From the NCBI RefSeq assembly GCF_900109995.1, contig NZ_FOCB01000005.1:62001-126000 (forward strand): a stretch of 64,000 nt of DNA. The letters are read 5' to 3'. The stretch comes from Pseudomonas sp. ok272 (GTDB lineage Bacteria; Pseudomonadota; Gammaproteobacteria; Pseudomonadales; Pseudomonadaceae). Position 1 is the first letter of the stretch. Each line of letters begins with the position of its first letter. This document shows, piece by piece, positions 1 to 9,556 of the stretch. A program made the position numbers and the translations under genes. The notes under the pieces are model-generated. The model ran no database searches. It was not told the DNA's origin and saw only the letters and a program-made list of their open reading frames with translations.

Positions 1-156
1 GAAGTGCTGGGCCAGCCGGAACCAGAACAGGTAGTGCTCTTGTTCTTTCAGGCGGATCCGGTGAAGCATTTTCTTGAGCTTGAGGGGCTTGTGCTCACCG
101 CCCATTACTTCGATGCGCCAGAATCTTTTTAGATTCTCCCAGTCCATGTATTCCAC
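1..156 (-). CDS. Truncated hypothetical protein (N-terminal 52 codons)
   Basis: Only the first 52 codons are present; the gene runs off the left edge. I chose GTG at 156 because AGGAGA lies 10 bases upstream; an in-frame ATG at 147 is the alternative but its spacing is poor. The visible part is rich in aromatic and basic residues (WENLKRFWRIEVMGG, then a lysine-rich stretch and HYLFWFRLAQHF). It has no signal peptide or membrane segment. The look is reminiscent of the N-terminus of serine-acetyltransferase-like hexapeptide proteins of pseudomonads, but this is only an impression and no catalytic motif is in view. Confidence 0.55.
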   Translation of the reverse strand, partial: MEYMDWENLKRFWRIEVMGGEHKPLKLKKMLHRIRLKEQEHYLFWFRLAQHF

Positions 157-455
157 TTGCGGCGTTCTCCTGGATGGATGTGCAGCCCATCCGTTTAAGC
201 TGTTTTAAAGAAACATGACACCACTCGGCGCGACTTGCATTGAGTCCAGCTAAATGGCTAGCGTTGCTCACGAGCCACCAATAATACGTGCAAATACGGC
301 AGCGGCCGCATAGCCCCTCATTTCTGTGCTCGCATCACTGAGTCATCAGGATCACGCGGGCAGCAGGCGAGTCAGGTCGGATGCATACGCCCACCCCCAA
401 CCTGACACGACCGTCGCGAGCGCCAACCCGGATGAGTCTGTAACATGCTCGCCCA
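157..455. other. Intergenic region upstream of the Lrp-family gene
   Basis: About 300 bases between two divergent genes. The only clear structure is a 7-bp inverted repeat, GTCAGGT at 371-377 and ACCTGAC at 400-406, 50-85 bases upstream of the regulator start. It could be an operator. I see no convincing promoter or RNA gene. Confidence 0.4.
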
Positions 456-941
456 TTGACGCCCGCGCCGGAGAACACCTTGCCCGCCACACGCCCGCCT
501 GTCCTCGATGAAATCGACCACCAGTTGATTGCCGCCCTGCAGCTCAACGCCCGTGAAAGCGTGGCCATGCTGGCTCGGCAACTGGGCATCGCCCGCACCA
601 CAGTGACCTCTCGCCTGGCCCGGCTGGAGAAGAGCAAGGTCATCACCGGCTACGGCGTACGCCTGGGCCAGCGCGTGGTGGATGGCGGCTTGCAGGCCTA
701 TGTCGGGATCACCGTGCAGCCGCGTTCGGGCAAGGAAGTGTTGCGCCGGCTCAGCACCATGGCCCAGGTCCAGCAACTGTGCGCGGTGAGTGGCGAGTTC
801 GATTACGTGGCCTGGCTGCGCACCGACTCACCGGAACAGCTGGATCAACTGCTCGACCAGATCGGCAGCGTCGATGGCGTGGACAAGACCACGACCTCGA
901 TCATCCTCAGCAGCAAAATTGATCGCGGTCAGCCAGTCTGA
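456..941 (+). CDS. Lrp/AsnC-family transcriptional regulator
   Basis: A 161-residue protein with the usual two-part Lrp layout. There is an N-terminal winged helix-turn-helix (about residues 18-65, with LDEIDHQLIAALQLNARES and an ARTTVTSRLARLEK recognition helix). A C-terminal RAM/AsnC ligand domain follows (about 80-155, with VSGEFDYVAWLRT). The start is a TTG at 456; the nearby ATG at 444 leads straight into a stop, and no strong ribosome site is visible, so the start is uncertain. It reads toward davB 141 bases downstream. Lrp proteins next to amino-acid degradation genes usually sense the amino acid and control the neighbour, so lysine-responsive control of davBA is a reasonable inference, not shown. 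Confidence 0.85.
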   Translation: MTPAPENTLPATRPPVLDEIDHQLIAALQLNARESVAMLARQLGIARTTVTSRLARLEKSKVITGYGVRLGQRVVDGGLQAYVGITVQPRSGKEVLRRLSTMAQVQQLCAVSGEFDYVAWLRTDSPEQLDQLLDQIGSVDGVDKTTTSIILSSKIDRGQPV

Positions 942-999
942 CCACCAGCTTCGTCATATCGCATTAAAACCACACAAAACGACGACACATTGCGTCTTA

Positions 1000-1013
1000 T
1001 TAACGTACGTAAC
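1000..1013. promoter_or_regulatory. Palindromic element in the davB promoter region
   Basis: The stretch TTAACGTACGTAAC contains the perfect palindrome ACGTACGT and near-symmetric flanks. It lies 70-83 bases upstream of the davB ATG, just before a TAGAAT at 1020-1025 that could serve as a -10 element. A candidate Lrp-type operator, by position and symmetry only. Confidence 0.3.
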
Positions 1014-1082
1014 GCTCCCTAGAATGGCGACAGTCTTTTCCTATACTCAGCACCTCGGTGCCAGTCGCCAGCAAGGTCAGCC

Positions 1083-2765
1083 ATGAACAACAATAATCGC
1101 CATCCTGCAGACGGTAAAAAACCAATCACCATCTTTGGCCCGGACTTTCCTTTCGCCTTCGACGACTGGATCGAGCACCCGGCCGGCCTGGGCAGCATCC
1201 CCGCGCACAACCACGGGGCGGAAGTGGCGATTGTCGGGGCTGGCATCGCTGGGCTGGTCGCCGCCTACGAACTGATGAAGCTGGGCCTCAAGCCCGTGGT
1301 CTACGAGGCCTCGAAAATGGGCGGGCGCCTGCGCTCCCAAGCGTTCGAGGGGGCCGAAGGGATCATCGCCGAGTTGGGTGGCATGCGTTTCCCGGTGTCC
1401 TCCACCGCCTTCTATCACTACGTCGACAAGCTGGGCCTGGAGACCAAGCCCTTCCCCAATCCGCTGACCCCGGCCTCCGGCAGCACGGTCATCGACCTCG
1501 AAGGCCAGACCCATTACGCACAAAAGCTCGCCGACCTTCCCGCACTGTTCCAGGAAGTGGCCGACGCCTGGGCCGATGCCCTGGAGGACGGCTCGCGCTT
1601 TGGCGAGATCCAGCAAGCCATTCGCGACCGCGACGTGCCACGCCTCAAAGCGCTGTGGAACACCCTGGTGCCGCTGTGGGATGACCGCACGTTCTACGAT
1701 TTTGTCGCCACCTCAAAGGCGTTCGCCAAGCTGTCGTTCCATCACCGCGAAGTGTTCGGCCAGGTCGGTTTCGGCACCGGCGGCTGGGATTCGGACTTCC
1801 CCAATTCGATGCTGGAAATCTTCCGCGTAGTGATGACCAACTGCGACGATCACCAGCACCTGGTGGTCGGCGGCGTCGAGCAGGTGCCGCTGGGCATCTG
1901 GCGCCATGCGCCGCAGCGCTGCGCCCACTGGCCTGAAGGCACCAGCCTGAGCTCGCTGCACAACGGCGCGCCACGCACCGGCGTCAAGCGCATCGCCCGC
2001 GCCGCCGACGGGCGCTTCAGTGTCACCGACAACTGGGGCGACACCCGCGAATACGCCGCCGTGCTGACCACCTGCCAGAGCTGGCTGCTGACCACCCAGA
2101 TCGAGTGTGAAGAGTCGTTGTTCTCGCAGAAGATGTGGATGGCCCTGGATCGCACCCGCTACATGCAATCGTCGAAGACCTTCGTCATGGTCGACCGGCC
2201 GTTCTGGAAGGACAAAGACCCGGAGACTGGGCGCGACCTGATGAGCATGACCCTCACCGATCGCCTGACCCGTGGCACTTACCTGTTCGACAATGGCGAC
2301 GATAAGCCCGGGGTGATCTGCCTGTCGTACTCGTGGATGAGCGATGCGCTGAAAATGCTCCCGCAACCCATCGAAAAACGCGTGAAGCTGGCCCTCGACG
2401 CCCTGAAGAAAATCTACCCGAACGTCGACATCGCGGCGCGGATCATCGGCGATCCGATCACCGTGTCCTGGGAAGCCGACCCGCATTTCCTCGGCGCGTT
2501 CAAGGGCGCCCTACCCGGCCACTACCGCTACAACCAGCGCATGTACGCGCACTTCATGCAGCAGGAGATGCCGAGCGAGCAACGCGGGATCTTTATCGCC
2601 GGTGACGATGTTTCCTGGACCCCGGCCTGGGTCGAGGGTGCGGTCCAGACCTCGCTCAACGCGGTGTGGGGCATCATGAATCACTTTGGCGGCGCCACCC
2701 ACGCCGAGAACCCCGGCCCGGGCGATGTGTTCAATGAGATCGGGCCAATTGCCCTGCCCGAGTAA
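1083..2765 (+). CDS. davB: L-lysine 2-monooxygenase (flavin monoamine oxidase family)
   Basis: Predicted to convert L-lysine with O2 to 5-aminovaleramide and CO2, the first step of the delta-aminovalerate route, in the cytoplasm. The 560-residue length matches DavB of P. putida, and the N-terminal HPADGKKPITIFGPDFPFAF block is characteristic. The FAD-binding Rossmann motif VAIVGAGIAGLVAAYEL sits at about residues 48-64, with the GGRLRS motif of amine oxidases after it. The C-terminal FAD-contact region (FIAGDDVSWTPAWVEGAVQT) is intact. The ATG at 1083 has a weak GG-containing leader. davA follows after 12 bases, so the two are almost certainly co-transcribed. A tryptophan or phenylalanine 2-monooxygenase is the alternative in the same family, but the amidase partner and the neighbourhood favour lysine. 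Confidence 0.88.
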   Translation: MNNNNRHPADGKKPITIFGPDFPFAFDDWIEHPAGLGSIPAHNHGAEVAIVGAGIAGLVAAYELMKLGLKPVVYEASKMGGRLRSQAFEGAEGIIAELGGMRFPVSSTAFYHYVDKLGLETKPFPNPLTPASGSTVIDLEGQTHYAQKLADLPALFQEVADAWADALEDGSRFGEIQQAIRDRDVPRLKALWNTLVPLWDDRTFYDFVATSKAFAKLSFHHREVFGQVGFGTGGWDSDFPNSMLEIFRVVMTNCDDHQHLVVGGVEQVPLGIWRHAPQRCAHWPEGTSLSSLHNGAPRTGVKRIARAADGRFSVTDNWGDTREYAAVLTTCQSWLLTTQIECEESLFSQKMWMALDRTRYMQSSKTFVMVDRPFWKDKDPETGRDLMSMTLTDRLTRGTYLFDNGDDKPGVICLSYSWMSDALKMLPQPIEKRVKLALDALKKIYPNVDIAARIIGDPITVSWEADPHFLGAFKGALPGHYRYNQRMYAHFMQQEMPSEQRGIFIAGDDVSWTPAWVEGAVQTSLNAVWGIMNHFGGATHAENPGPGDVFNEIGPIALPE

Positions 2766-2777
2766 GAGGAGTCCGAC

Positions 2778-3572
2778 ATGCGCGTAGCTCTTTACCAATG
2801 CCCTCCGTTGCCACTGGACGTTGCCGGCAACCTGCAACGCTTGCAGCAACTCGCGACCGAGGCCAGCGACGCTGACCTGCTGGTGTTCCCGGAGATGTTC
2901 CTGACCGGCTACAACATTGGAGTCGAAGCGGTCGGGGCCTTGGCCGAAGCGCAAGACGGCGACTGCGCGCAACGCATCGCCGACATCGCCAGGGCGCACG
3001 ACATCGCCATTGTCTACGGCTATCCGGAACGGGCCGAGGATGGGCAGATCTACAACGCCGTGCAGTTGATCGACCGCCATGGGCAGCGCCTGGCCAATTA
3101 CCGCAAGACCCACCTGTTCGGCGACCTCGACCATTCAATGTTCAGCGCCGGGGCCGATCAGTTCCCGCTGGTGGAGCTCAACGGCTGGACCCTCGGGTTT
3201 CTGATCTGCTACGACCTGGAGTTCCCGGAGAACGCCCGGCGCCTGGCGCTGGCGGGCGCCGAACTGATCCTGGTGCCGACGGCCAACATGATCCCCTACG
3301 ACTTCATCGCAGACGTCACCGTGCGCTCGCGGGCCTACGAGAACCAGTGCTACGTGGCCTACGCCAACTATTGTGGCCACGAAGGCGATATCCACTATTG
3401 CGGCCAGAGCAGCATCGCCGCCCCCGATGGCACTCGCATTGCCCAGGCCGGGTTGGACGAAGCGCTGATTGTCGGCACCCTCGACCGGCAGGCAATGCGC
3501 GATTCCCGCGCGGCCAATCGCTACTTGATCGACCGCCGCCCAGCGCTCTACGGCGCGCTGAACAAGCACTGA
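2778..3572 (+). CDS. davA: 5-aminovaleramide amidase (nitrilase superfamily)
   Basis: A 264-residue carbon-nitrogen hydrolase expected to hydrolyse 5-aminovaleramide to 5-aminovalerate and ammonia, completing the step begun by DavB. The Glu-Lys-Cys triad of the nitrilase fold is visible: E39 in LLVFPEMFLTGYN, K110 in YRKTHLFGD and C144 in GFLICYDLEFPE. The length and lack of a signal peptide fit a cytoplasmic amidase. The start has AAGAGGAG upstream and lies 12 bases after davB. pqqF starts about 50 bases downstream on the same strand, so read-through into the PQQ genes is possible. Confidence 0.88.
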   Translation: MRVALYQCPPLPLDVAGNLQRLQQLATEASDADLLVFPEMFLTGYNIGVEAVGALAEAQDGDCAQRIADIARAHDIAIVYGYPERAEDGQIYNAVQLIDRHGQRLANYRKTHLFGDLDHSMFSAGADQFPLVELNGWTLGFLICYDLEFPENARRLALAGAELILVPTANMIPYDFIADVTVRSRAYENQCYVAYANYCGHEGDIHYCGQSSIAAPDGTRIAQAGLDEALIVGTLDRQAMRDSRAANRYLIDRRPALYGALNKH

Positions 3573-3620
3573 CCCGGGCTTTTCGCTAGCATGAGCGCTT
3601 CCTCTGTAGCGGAAGTGCTC

Positions 3621-6080
3621 ATGCCTGCGCCGACCCACCTTCATCCCCACACCGCAACCCTGGCCAACGGCCTGCGGGTTGCCCTTCGCCATGCCCCCGG
3701 TTTGAAGCGCTGCGCCGCCGTGTTGCGCGTGGCCGCCGGCAGCCACGACGCCCCACACGCCTGGCCCGGGCTGGCGCACTTGGTGGAGCATTTGCTGTTT
3801 CTCGGCACCCCGCGGTTTCCCGCAGGCGATGGACTGATGGCCTACGTGCAGCAACACGGCGGGCAGTTGAACGCCAGCACCCGCGAGCGCCACACCGACT
3901 TTTTCTTCGAACTGCCACCCCACGCCTTCGCCGGCGGGCTTGAGCGTCTCCAGGACATGCTCGCCCAGCCACGCCTGGACCCGGACGATCAACGGCGCGA
4001 ACGGGAAGTGCTGGAGGCCGAATTCATCGCCTGGTCCCAGGATGCCTCGGCGCAGCAGCAACACGCGTTGTTCGCGGGATTGGCGGCGGATCATCCGCTG
4101 CGCGGCGTGCACGCCGGCAACCGCGACAGCCTGAAAGTCGAGCAGCCCGCGTTTCAACAGGCGCTACGGGCCTTCCACCAACGCTTCTACCACAGTGCCC
4201 GGATGAGCCTGAGCCTGGTCGGCCCGATGCCGCTGGATGAACTGCACACCCTGGCCAACAGCTTTGGCGCCGCCTTCATCAGCAAAGAGACGTCAGCCCA
4301 GGACACGCCACCGGCGCTGATGACCGGCGCCAGCGCTCACTACCAACAGGCCAGTGAGCGTCGCCTCGACCTGCTGTTTACCCTGGAAGCGCTGCCCGAT
4401 GCCTCCCGCGAAGCCCTGGACTTTCTCTGTACCTGGGTCAACACCACAAAGCCCGGGGGCCTGCTGGCCGAACTGCGCCAGCGCCATCTGATCGAACAGC
4501 TCAAGGCCACGCCGCTGTATCAGTTTGGCGGACAGGCGCTGCTGCACGTTGCCTTCACCCTGACCGATGCCGCAGCCGCCGCGCCAACCATCACGGCGCT
4601 GTTCCACGACTGGCTGCACTTCTTCGCGCAGCAGGCCGACTGGTCGGCACTGCGCGCGGAGTACGCCTTGCAGCAACAGCGCAAGCGCCAATCCAGCCAG
4701 GCCTTGACCCTGGCCCGACTGGACAGCGAGTCATTGGCGCCCCAACTGCCGGAGTCGGGCGTGATCGCCCTCAAGGCGATCTTGCAGCAAATGGCCGCCC
4801 CACCAGCGAACCACCTGGGGGTCGCCTGGCAATTGCCCGCGGCCAACCCGTTCCTGCGCAGTGCCGAAGAGCCGGCACCTGCCGGGCTGATCCGTGGGCA
4901 GACCAGCGCCCACCGCGGCCTGCGCACCTTCGCCCAGGATCGTACCCGGGGACGGCGCGAGCGCTCATCGATGCAGTTCAGCCAGGCCTTGAGCGACAAC
5001 TCGGGGGACTCGGTGCTGTGCCTGCGCTGGTGCCTCGACGCGCCAGCCCCCGCCAACCTGGCACCGGTGCTGCGCCGCAGCCTGCAGAGCCTGAGTGACG
5101 ATGCCCTACAGGCGGGTGTCGCGTTGTCCTTCAACGAAACCGGCAATCAATGGCGGCTGACACTCAGCGGCTGGCATGAGCCGATGCCGGCGATTCTCGA
5201 ACAGGCGCTGCACTGCCTGGCCAGCCCACAGGCCGAGGCCTGGCAAGGCGGCGATCGGGCGACGCCGCCGATCGCCATCCGCCAACTGCTCAAGGCGCTG
5301 CCCGTCCATTGCCTGGGGCAAAGCTCAGCCCCGGCACTCGGCAGCGCCACCCTCGAGGACCTGCAACAACGCTGGGCCGGCGCCCATTGGGACGGACTGG
5401 CCGCAGGCCTGTCCGCCACCGCGCAGAGCGCCATCACCCGCGCCCTGAGCCGAGCGCCGGGCAGCCCCGACGGCCCGTTCAGCGCCCCCTTGTCGATTGC
5501 CGGCTGCCGACTCTGGTCGCACGTGCCGTGCACCGGCAGTGAGCATGCCGTGCTGCTGTTCTGCCCGGCACCGAGTCTGGAACTGGCCGACGAAGCCGCC
5601 TGGCGCATGCTCGGGCATATCTGCCAGACGCCGTTCTATCAGCGCCTACGGGTTGAACGGCAACTGGGCTACGCCGTGTTCAGCGGTATCCGACAGATCA
5701 ACGGGCAGACCGGGATGCTGCTGGGCGTGCAATCGCCGCACGCGCCGGTCAAGGAACTGCTTGAGCATGTGGAACGCTTCCTCCAGCAACTGCCCGAGCT
5801 GATCGCCGCCCTCGATGACGCGACGCTACGCCTGCAGCAACACGCCCTGGCGCAGCAACTCGACACCCAGGCCATGCCACTGCCGCAGGCCTTTGAACTG
5901 CTTTGGCAGGGCAAGCTGGCGGGCCATTCGTCGGATTACCTGATTGAACTGCAGCAGGCGGTGTCACGCCTGGACCGCCGTGCCTTGCTGGAGGCGGCAA
6001 GCCGCTTGATCCAGCTGGACGGTGGCCGCCGGTGCCTGGCCAACAGCCCTCCAGAGGGCGGCTGGCAACGGGCCGATTGA
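3621..6080 (+). CDS. pqqF: PQQ biosynthesis zinc protease PqqF (M16 family)
   Basis: An insulinase-like zinc peptidase thought to trim the PqqA-derived peptide after PqqE has cross-linked Glu and Tyr. The inverted zinc motif HxxEH is at residues 53-57 (AHLVEHLLFLG), followed by the typical N-terminal M16 segment and a degenerate second half without the zinc motif. I start at ATG 3621, preceded by GGAAG five bases upstream, giving 819 residues; an in-frame ATG at 3591 would add ten. It is the first gene of the pqqF-A-B-C-D-E arrangement usual in fluorescent pseudomonads. The 156-base gap to pqqA carries its own promoter-like region. Confidence 0.9.
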   Translation: MPAPTHLHPHTATLANGLRVALRHAPGLKRCAAVLRVAAGSHDAPHAWPGLAHLVEHLLFLGTPRFPAGDGLMAYVQQHGGQLNASTRERHTDFFFELPPHAFAGGLERLQDMLAQPRLDPDDQRREREVLEAEFIAWSQDASAQQQHALFAGLAADHPLRGVHAGNRDSLKVEQPAFQQALRAFHQRFYHSARMSLSLVGPMPLDELHTLANSFGAAFISKETSAQDTPPALMTGASAHYQQASERRLDLLFTLEALPDASREALDFLCTWVNTTKPGGLLAELRQRHLIEQLKATPLYQFGGQALLHVAFTLTDAAAAAPTITALFHDWLHFFAQQADWSALRAEYALQQQRKRQSSQALTLARLDSESLAPQLPESGVIALKAILQQMAAPPANHLGVAWQLPAANPFLRSAEEPAPAGLIRGQTSAHRGLRTFAQDRTRGRRERSSMQFSQALSDNSGDSVLCLRWCLDAPAPANLAPVLRRSLQSLSDDALQAGVALSFNETGNQWRLTLSGWHEPMPAILEQALHCLASPQAEAWQGGDRATPPIAIRQLLKALPVHCLGQSSAPALGSATLEDLQQRWAGAHWDGLAAGLSATAQSAITRALSRAPGSPDGPFSAPLSIAGCRLWSHVPCTGSEHAVLLFCPAPSLELADEAAWRMLGHICQTPFYQRLRVERQLGYAVFSGIRQINGQTGMLLGVQSPHAPVKELLEHVERFLQQLPELIAALDDATLRLQQHALAQQLDTQAMPLPQAFELLWQGKLAGHSSDYLIELQQAVSRLDRRALLEAASRLIQLDGGRRCLANSPPEGGWQRAD

Positions 6081-6167
6081 TCATTACCGGGGCTGTAATG
6101 GGCTTTCTTCAATCGATATCTCCTTTTTGCGGAAACGTTTCAGTAACATAGTCCTCCCCGCACCTGA

Positions 6168-6188
6168 CCACCTCCCCCGGGGAGGTGG
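6168..6188. promoter_or_regulatory. Perfect 21-bp palindrome upstream of pqqA
   Basis: CCACCTCCCC, one central base, then GGGGAGGTGG: ten perfectly paired bases on each side, 49 bases before the pqqA ATG. The AT-rich TATATGTATA at 6191-6200 next to it could hold the pqqA -10 box, which would put the palindrome over the -35 region. No U-run follows, so a simple terminator of pqqF is less likely than an operator or a 5-prime stabilising hairpin. Confidence 0.5.
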
Positions 6189-6236
6189 ACTATATGTATA
6201 GGGTGAATGTTCTCACCCACCCGAAGGAGGTTTTCT

Positions 6237-6311
6237 ATGACGTGGTCCAAACCCGCTTACACCGACCTGCGCATCGGCTTTGAAGTCACCATGTACTTCG
6301 CCAGCCGTTGA
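6237..6311 (+). CDS. pqqA: PQQ precursor peptide PqqA
   Basis: A 24-residue peptide, the substrate from which PQQ is built. The sequence begins [16 protein letters not shown] and ends EVTMYFASR. Glu16 and Tyr20, the two residues fused by PqqE, are both present with the normal three-residue spacing. An AAGGAGG ribosome site at 6224-6230 lies six bases before the ATG, the strongest in the cluster, as expected for a peptide needed in excess. A terminator-like hairpin follows before pqqB, so pqqA is likely transcribed far more than the enzymes behind it. Confidence 0.97.
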   Translation: MTWSKPAYTDLRIGFEVTMYFASR

Positions 6312-6338
6312 TTTTGCCTCCGGGTAAAAACCGCAGTG

Positions 6339-6371
6339 CAACGCCTCGGCCGGTCCGGGGCGTTTTTATTT
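6339..6371 (+). terminator. Attenuator or terminator between pqqA and pqqB
   Basis: The arms AACGCCTCGG and CCGGGGCGTT can pair (one bulge), followed directly by TTTTATTTT. Its place between a peptide gene and the enzyme genes suggests partial termination that keeps PqqA in excess. Confidence 0.75.
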
Positions 6372-6397
6372 TCAAGCGTTGAGGTAAGGGAGCAGAC

Positions 6398-7309
6398 ATG
6401 TTCGTCCAGATTCTAGGTTCCGCCGCCGGCGGTGGTTTTCCGCAGTGGAACTGCAACTGCGTGAACTGCGCGGGGTTTCGTGATGGCAGCCTGAACGCCA
6501 AGGCACGGACCCAATCGTCCATCGCGATCTCCGATGACGGCGTGAACTGGATCCTGTGCAACGCCTCGCCCGACATCCGCGCCCAGCTCCAGGGCTTCGC
6601 GCCCCTGCAGCCAGGCCGCGCCCTGCGGGACACCGGGGTGCAGGCGATCATCCTGATGGACAGCCAGATCGACCACACCACCGGCCTACTCAGCCTGCGC
6701 GAAGGCTGCCCGCATCAGGTGTGGTGCACCGACATGGTCCACGAAGACCTGAGCACCGGCTTCCCGCTGTTCACCATGCTCAGCCACTGGAACGGTGGCC
6801 TGCAGTGGAATCCCATCGAACTGGACCAGCGCTTCAGCATCCCGGCCTGCCCGAACCTGCGCTTCACCCCACTGCCGCTGCGCAGCGCGGCACCGCCCTA
6901 CTCGCCGCACCGCTTCGACCCGCACCCCGGTGACAACATCGGCCTGATCGTCGAAGACCTGAACACCGGCGGCAAGCTGTTCTACGCGCCGGGGCTGGGC
7001 AAAGTGGATGGGCCGCTGCTGCAGATCATGGCCGGCACCGACTGCCTGCTGGTGGACGGCACGCTGTGGGACGACGACGAAATGCAGCGCCGCGGCGTCG
7101 GCACTCGCACCGGCCGGGAAATGGGTCACCTGGCACAGAATGGCCCCGGCGGTATGCTTGAAGTGCTGGAGCAACTCCCCACGCAACGCAAGGTGCTTAT
7201 CCACATCAACAACACCAACCCGATCCTCGATGAAGACTCGGCCGAGCGCGCCGAACTGGTACGACGCCAGGTTGAAGTGGCGTATGACGGCATGAATCTC
7301 GTGCTGTAG
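6398..7309 (+). CDS. pqqB: PQQ biosynthesis protein PqqB (metallo-beta-lactamase-like)
   Basis: A 303-residue member of the metallo-hydrolase fold, proposed to act as an iron-dependent hydroxylase on the diamino acid intermediate before PqqC. The N-terminal signature [20 protein letters not shown], with its cysteine cluster, is typical of PqqB. The metal-binding region is altered relative to true lactamases, as usual in this family ([16 protein letters not shown]). GAGGTAAGGGAG precedes the ATG. The next gene, pqqC, starts 81 bases on. Confidence 0.96.
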   Translation: MFVQILGSAAGGGFPQWNCNCVNCAGFRDGSLNAKARTQSSIAISDDGVNWILCNASPDIRAQLQGFAPLQPGRALRDTGVQAIILMDSQIDHTTGLLSLREGCPHQVWCTDMVHEDLSTGFPLFTMLSHWNGGLQWNPIELDQRFSIPACPNLRFTPLPLRSAAPPYSPHRFDPHPGDNIGLIVEDLNTGGKLFYAPGLGKVDGPLLQIMAGTDCLLVDGTLWDDDEMQRRGVGTRTGREMGHLAQNGPGGMLEVLEQLPTQRKVLIHINNTNPILDEDSAERAELVRRQVEVAYDGMNLVL

Positions 7310-7390
7310 CCGATCCACAGGGATTTGCGAGCGCCATAGATCCCATGTGGGACTGGCCGCATTTGAAAGGTCGTACCCAGGAGAGCCCAG

Positions 7391-8143
7391 ATGACCCACA
7401 CCCCAATGTCCCCCACCGAGTTCGAAGCCGCGCTGCGGGCCAAAGGCGCCTACTACCACATCCATCACCCCTACCACGTGGCGATGTATGAAGGCCGGGC
7501 CAGCCGTGAACAGGTCCAGGGCTGGGTCGCCAACCGCTTCTACTATCAGGTGAACATCCCGCTCAAGGACGCCGCCATCCTCGCCAACTGCCCGGACCGG
7601 GAGATCCGCCGCGAGTGGATCCAGCGCCTGCTCGACCACGATGGCGCACCGGGCGAGGACGGTGGCATCGAGGCCTGGCTGCGCCTCGGCCAGGCCGTGG
7701 GCCTGGACCCGGATCAGCTGCGCTCTCAGGAGCTGGTGCTGCCCGGCGTGCGTTTCGCCGTCGACGCCTACGTCAACTTCGCCCGTCGCGCCAATTGGCA
7801 GGAAGCGGCCAGCAGCTCGCTGACCGAGTTGTTCGCCCCGCAGATCCACCAGTCGCGCCTGGACAGTTGGCCGCAGCATTACCCGTGGATCGACCCGGCC
7901 GGCTACGACTACTTCCGCACCCGCCTGGGCCAGGCCCGGCGCGATGTCGAGCACGGGCTGGCGATCACCCTGCAGCACTACACCACCTACGAAGGCCAGC
8001 AGCGCATGCTGGACATTCTCCAGTTCAAACTGGACATACTTTGGAGCATGCTCGACGCCATGAGCATGGCCTATGAACTGAACCGCCCGCCTTATCACAG
8101 CGTGACCGGGCAGCGGGTCTGGCACAAAGGGATCGTCCTATGA
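7391..8143 (+). CDS. pqqC: Pyrroloquinoline-quinone synthase PqqC
   Basis: Cofactor-free oxidase that carries out the last ring closure and eight-electron oxidation to PQQ. The 250-residue length is standard and the conserved stretches are intact: [38 protein letters not shown] and the C-terminal [20 protein letters not shown]. The fold is all-helical and cytoplasmic. The stop overlaps the pqqD start by four bases (ATGA), implying translational coupling. The ATG has CCAGGAGAGCCCAG upstream. Confidence 0.97.
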   Translation: MTHTPMSPTEFEAALRAKGAYYHIHHPYHVAMYEGRASREQVQGWVANRFYYQVNIPLKDAAILANCPDREIRREWIQRLLDHDGAPGEDGGIEAWLRLGQAVGLDPDQLRSQELVLPGVRFAVDAYVNFARRANWQEAASSSLTELFAPQIHQSRLDSWPQHYPWIDPAGYDYFRTRLGQARRDVEHGLAITLQHYTTYEGQQRMLDILQFKLDILWSMLDAMSMAYELNRPPYHSVTGQRVWHKGIVL

Positions 8144-8415
8144 GTTTCGACCGCAGCAAGACGCCACGCTGGCGCCCCGGCTACCGCTTCCAGTACGAAC
8201 CGGCGCAAAAAGGCCACGTGCTGCTGTACCCCGAAGGCATGATCAAGCTCAACGAAAGTGCCGCGCTGATTGGTGGCCTGATCGATGGCCAGCGTGACGT
8301 TGCGGCGATCATCGCGGCGCTGGATGCCCAGTTCCCCGGCGTGCCGCAGTTGGCTGAAGACATCGAGCAATTCATGGAGGTCGCCCGTGCAGAGCACTGG
8401 ATCGAACTCGGTTGA
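8140..8415 (+). CDS. pqqD: PqqA-binding chaperone PqqD
   Basis: A 91-residue peptide chaperone that binds PqqA and presents it to PqqE (a RiPP recognition element). Features seen are the [15 protein letters not shown] start, the [17 protein letters not shown] beta-hairpin/helix segment and a C-terminal helix ending in [14 protein letters not shown]. It starts inside the end of pqqC and its 3-prime end overlaps the pqqE start by 29 bases, so the C-D-E genes are tightly coupled. Confidence 0.96.
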   Translation: MSFDRSKTPRWRPGYRFQYEPAQKGHVLLYPEGMIKLNESAALIGGLIDGQRDVAAIIAALDAQFPGVPQLAEDIEQFMEVARAEHWIELG

Positions 8416-9556
8416 GTCACCGCACATCCCGCCCACGCCCGAGACCGGCCTGCCGCTGTGGCTGCTGGCCGAGCTGACCTACCGCTGCCCGCTGCAATGT
8501 CCGTACTGCTCCAACCCCCTGGACTTCGCCGCGCAAGGTCAGGAACTGACGACCGAGCAGTGGTTCAAGGTGTTTCGCGAGGCCCGGGAAATGGGCGCCG
8601 CGCAACTGGGCTTCTCCGGCGGCGAGCCGCTGGTGCGCCAGGACCTCGCCGAGCTGATCGCCGAGGCCCGCCGGCTGGGGTTCTACACCAACCTGATCAC
8701 CTCGGGCATCGGCCTGACCGAACAGAAGATCAGCGACTTCAAGCAGGCCGGGCTCGATCACATCCAGATCAGTTTCCAGGCCAGCGACGAACAGGTGAAC
8801 AATTTGTTGGCCGGTTCCAAAAAGGCCTTCGCGCAGAAGCTGGAGATGGCCCGTGCGGTGAAGGCCCACGGCTACCCGATGGTGCTGAACTTCGTCACCC
8901 ATCGGCACAACATCGACAAGATCGACCGGATCATCGAGTTGTGCATCGCCCTTGAGGCCGACTTCGTCGAACTCGCCACCTGCCAGTTCTATGGCTGGGC
9001 CCAGCTCAACCGGGTCGGCCTGCTGCCCACCCAGGAGCAGTTGATCCGCGCCGAACGCATCACCAACGAGTACCGCGCCAAACTTGCGGCCCAAGGGCAT
9101 CCGTGCAAGCTGATCTTCGTCACCCCGGACTACTACGAAGAACGCCCCAAGGCCTGCATGAACGGCTGGGGCAGTGTGTTCCTCACCGTCACCCCGGACG
9201 GCACCGCGCTGCCGTGCCACGGTGCGCGGCAGTTGCCGGTGCAGTTCCCCAACGTGCGCGAGCACAGCATGCAGCACATCTGGTACGACTCGTTCGGCTT
9301 CAACCGCTTTCGCGGCTACGCCTGGATGCCCGAGCCCTGCCGCTCGTGTGACGAAAAGGAAAAGGACTTCGGCGGCTGCCGATGCCAGGCATTCATGCTC
9401 ACGGGCGACGCGAGCAATGCCGATCCGGTGTGCAGCAAGTCAGCCCATCACGGCGTGATCCTCAAGGCCCGCGAAGAATCCGAGCATGCCACCCAGACCA
9501 TCGAACAATTGGCCTTTCGCAATGAACGAAACTCACGCCTCATCGTTAAAGGCTGA
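8387..9556 (+). CDS. pqqE: Radical SAM enzyme PqqE
   Basis: Forms the carbon-carbon bond between Glu16 and Tyr20 of PqqA. The radical SAM cluster motif CxxxCxxC is in [13 protein letters not shown] near the N-terminus. A SPASM domain supplies auxiliary iron-sulphur ligands in the C-terminal part ([20 protein letters not shown], later DPVCSKS). The start is GTG 8387, placed six bases after GGAGG and inside pqqD; the reading frame is open further upstream but that stretch is just the pqqD gene in another frame. Length 389 residues. Its end overlaps the peptidase gene by 35 bases. Confidence 0.95.
   Translation: MQSTGSNSVESPHIPPTPETGLPLWLLAELTYRCPLQCPYCSNPLDFAAQGQELTTEQWFKVFREAREMGAAQLGFSGGEPLVRQDLAELIAEARRLGFYTNLITSGIGLTEQKISDFKQAGLDHIQISFQASDEQVNNLLAGSKKAFAQKLEMARAVKAHGYPMVLNFVTHRHNIDKIDRIIELCIALEADFVELATCQFYGWAQLNRVGLLPTQEQLIRAERITNEYRAKLAAQGHPCKLIFVTPDYYEERPKACMNGWGSVFLTVTPDGTALPCHGARQLPVQFPNVREHSMQHIWYDSFGFNRFRGYAWMPEPCRSCDEKEKDFGGCRCQAFMLTGDASNADPVCSKSAHHGVILKAREESEHATQTIEQLAFRNERNSRLIVKG

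Noticed and set aside
241..275. A TGGC...TTGCT sequence considered as a sigma-54 promoter
   Set aside because: The distance between the GG and GC elements is about 10 bases, not the required 12.
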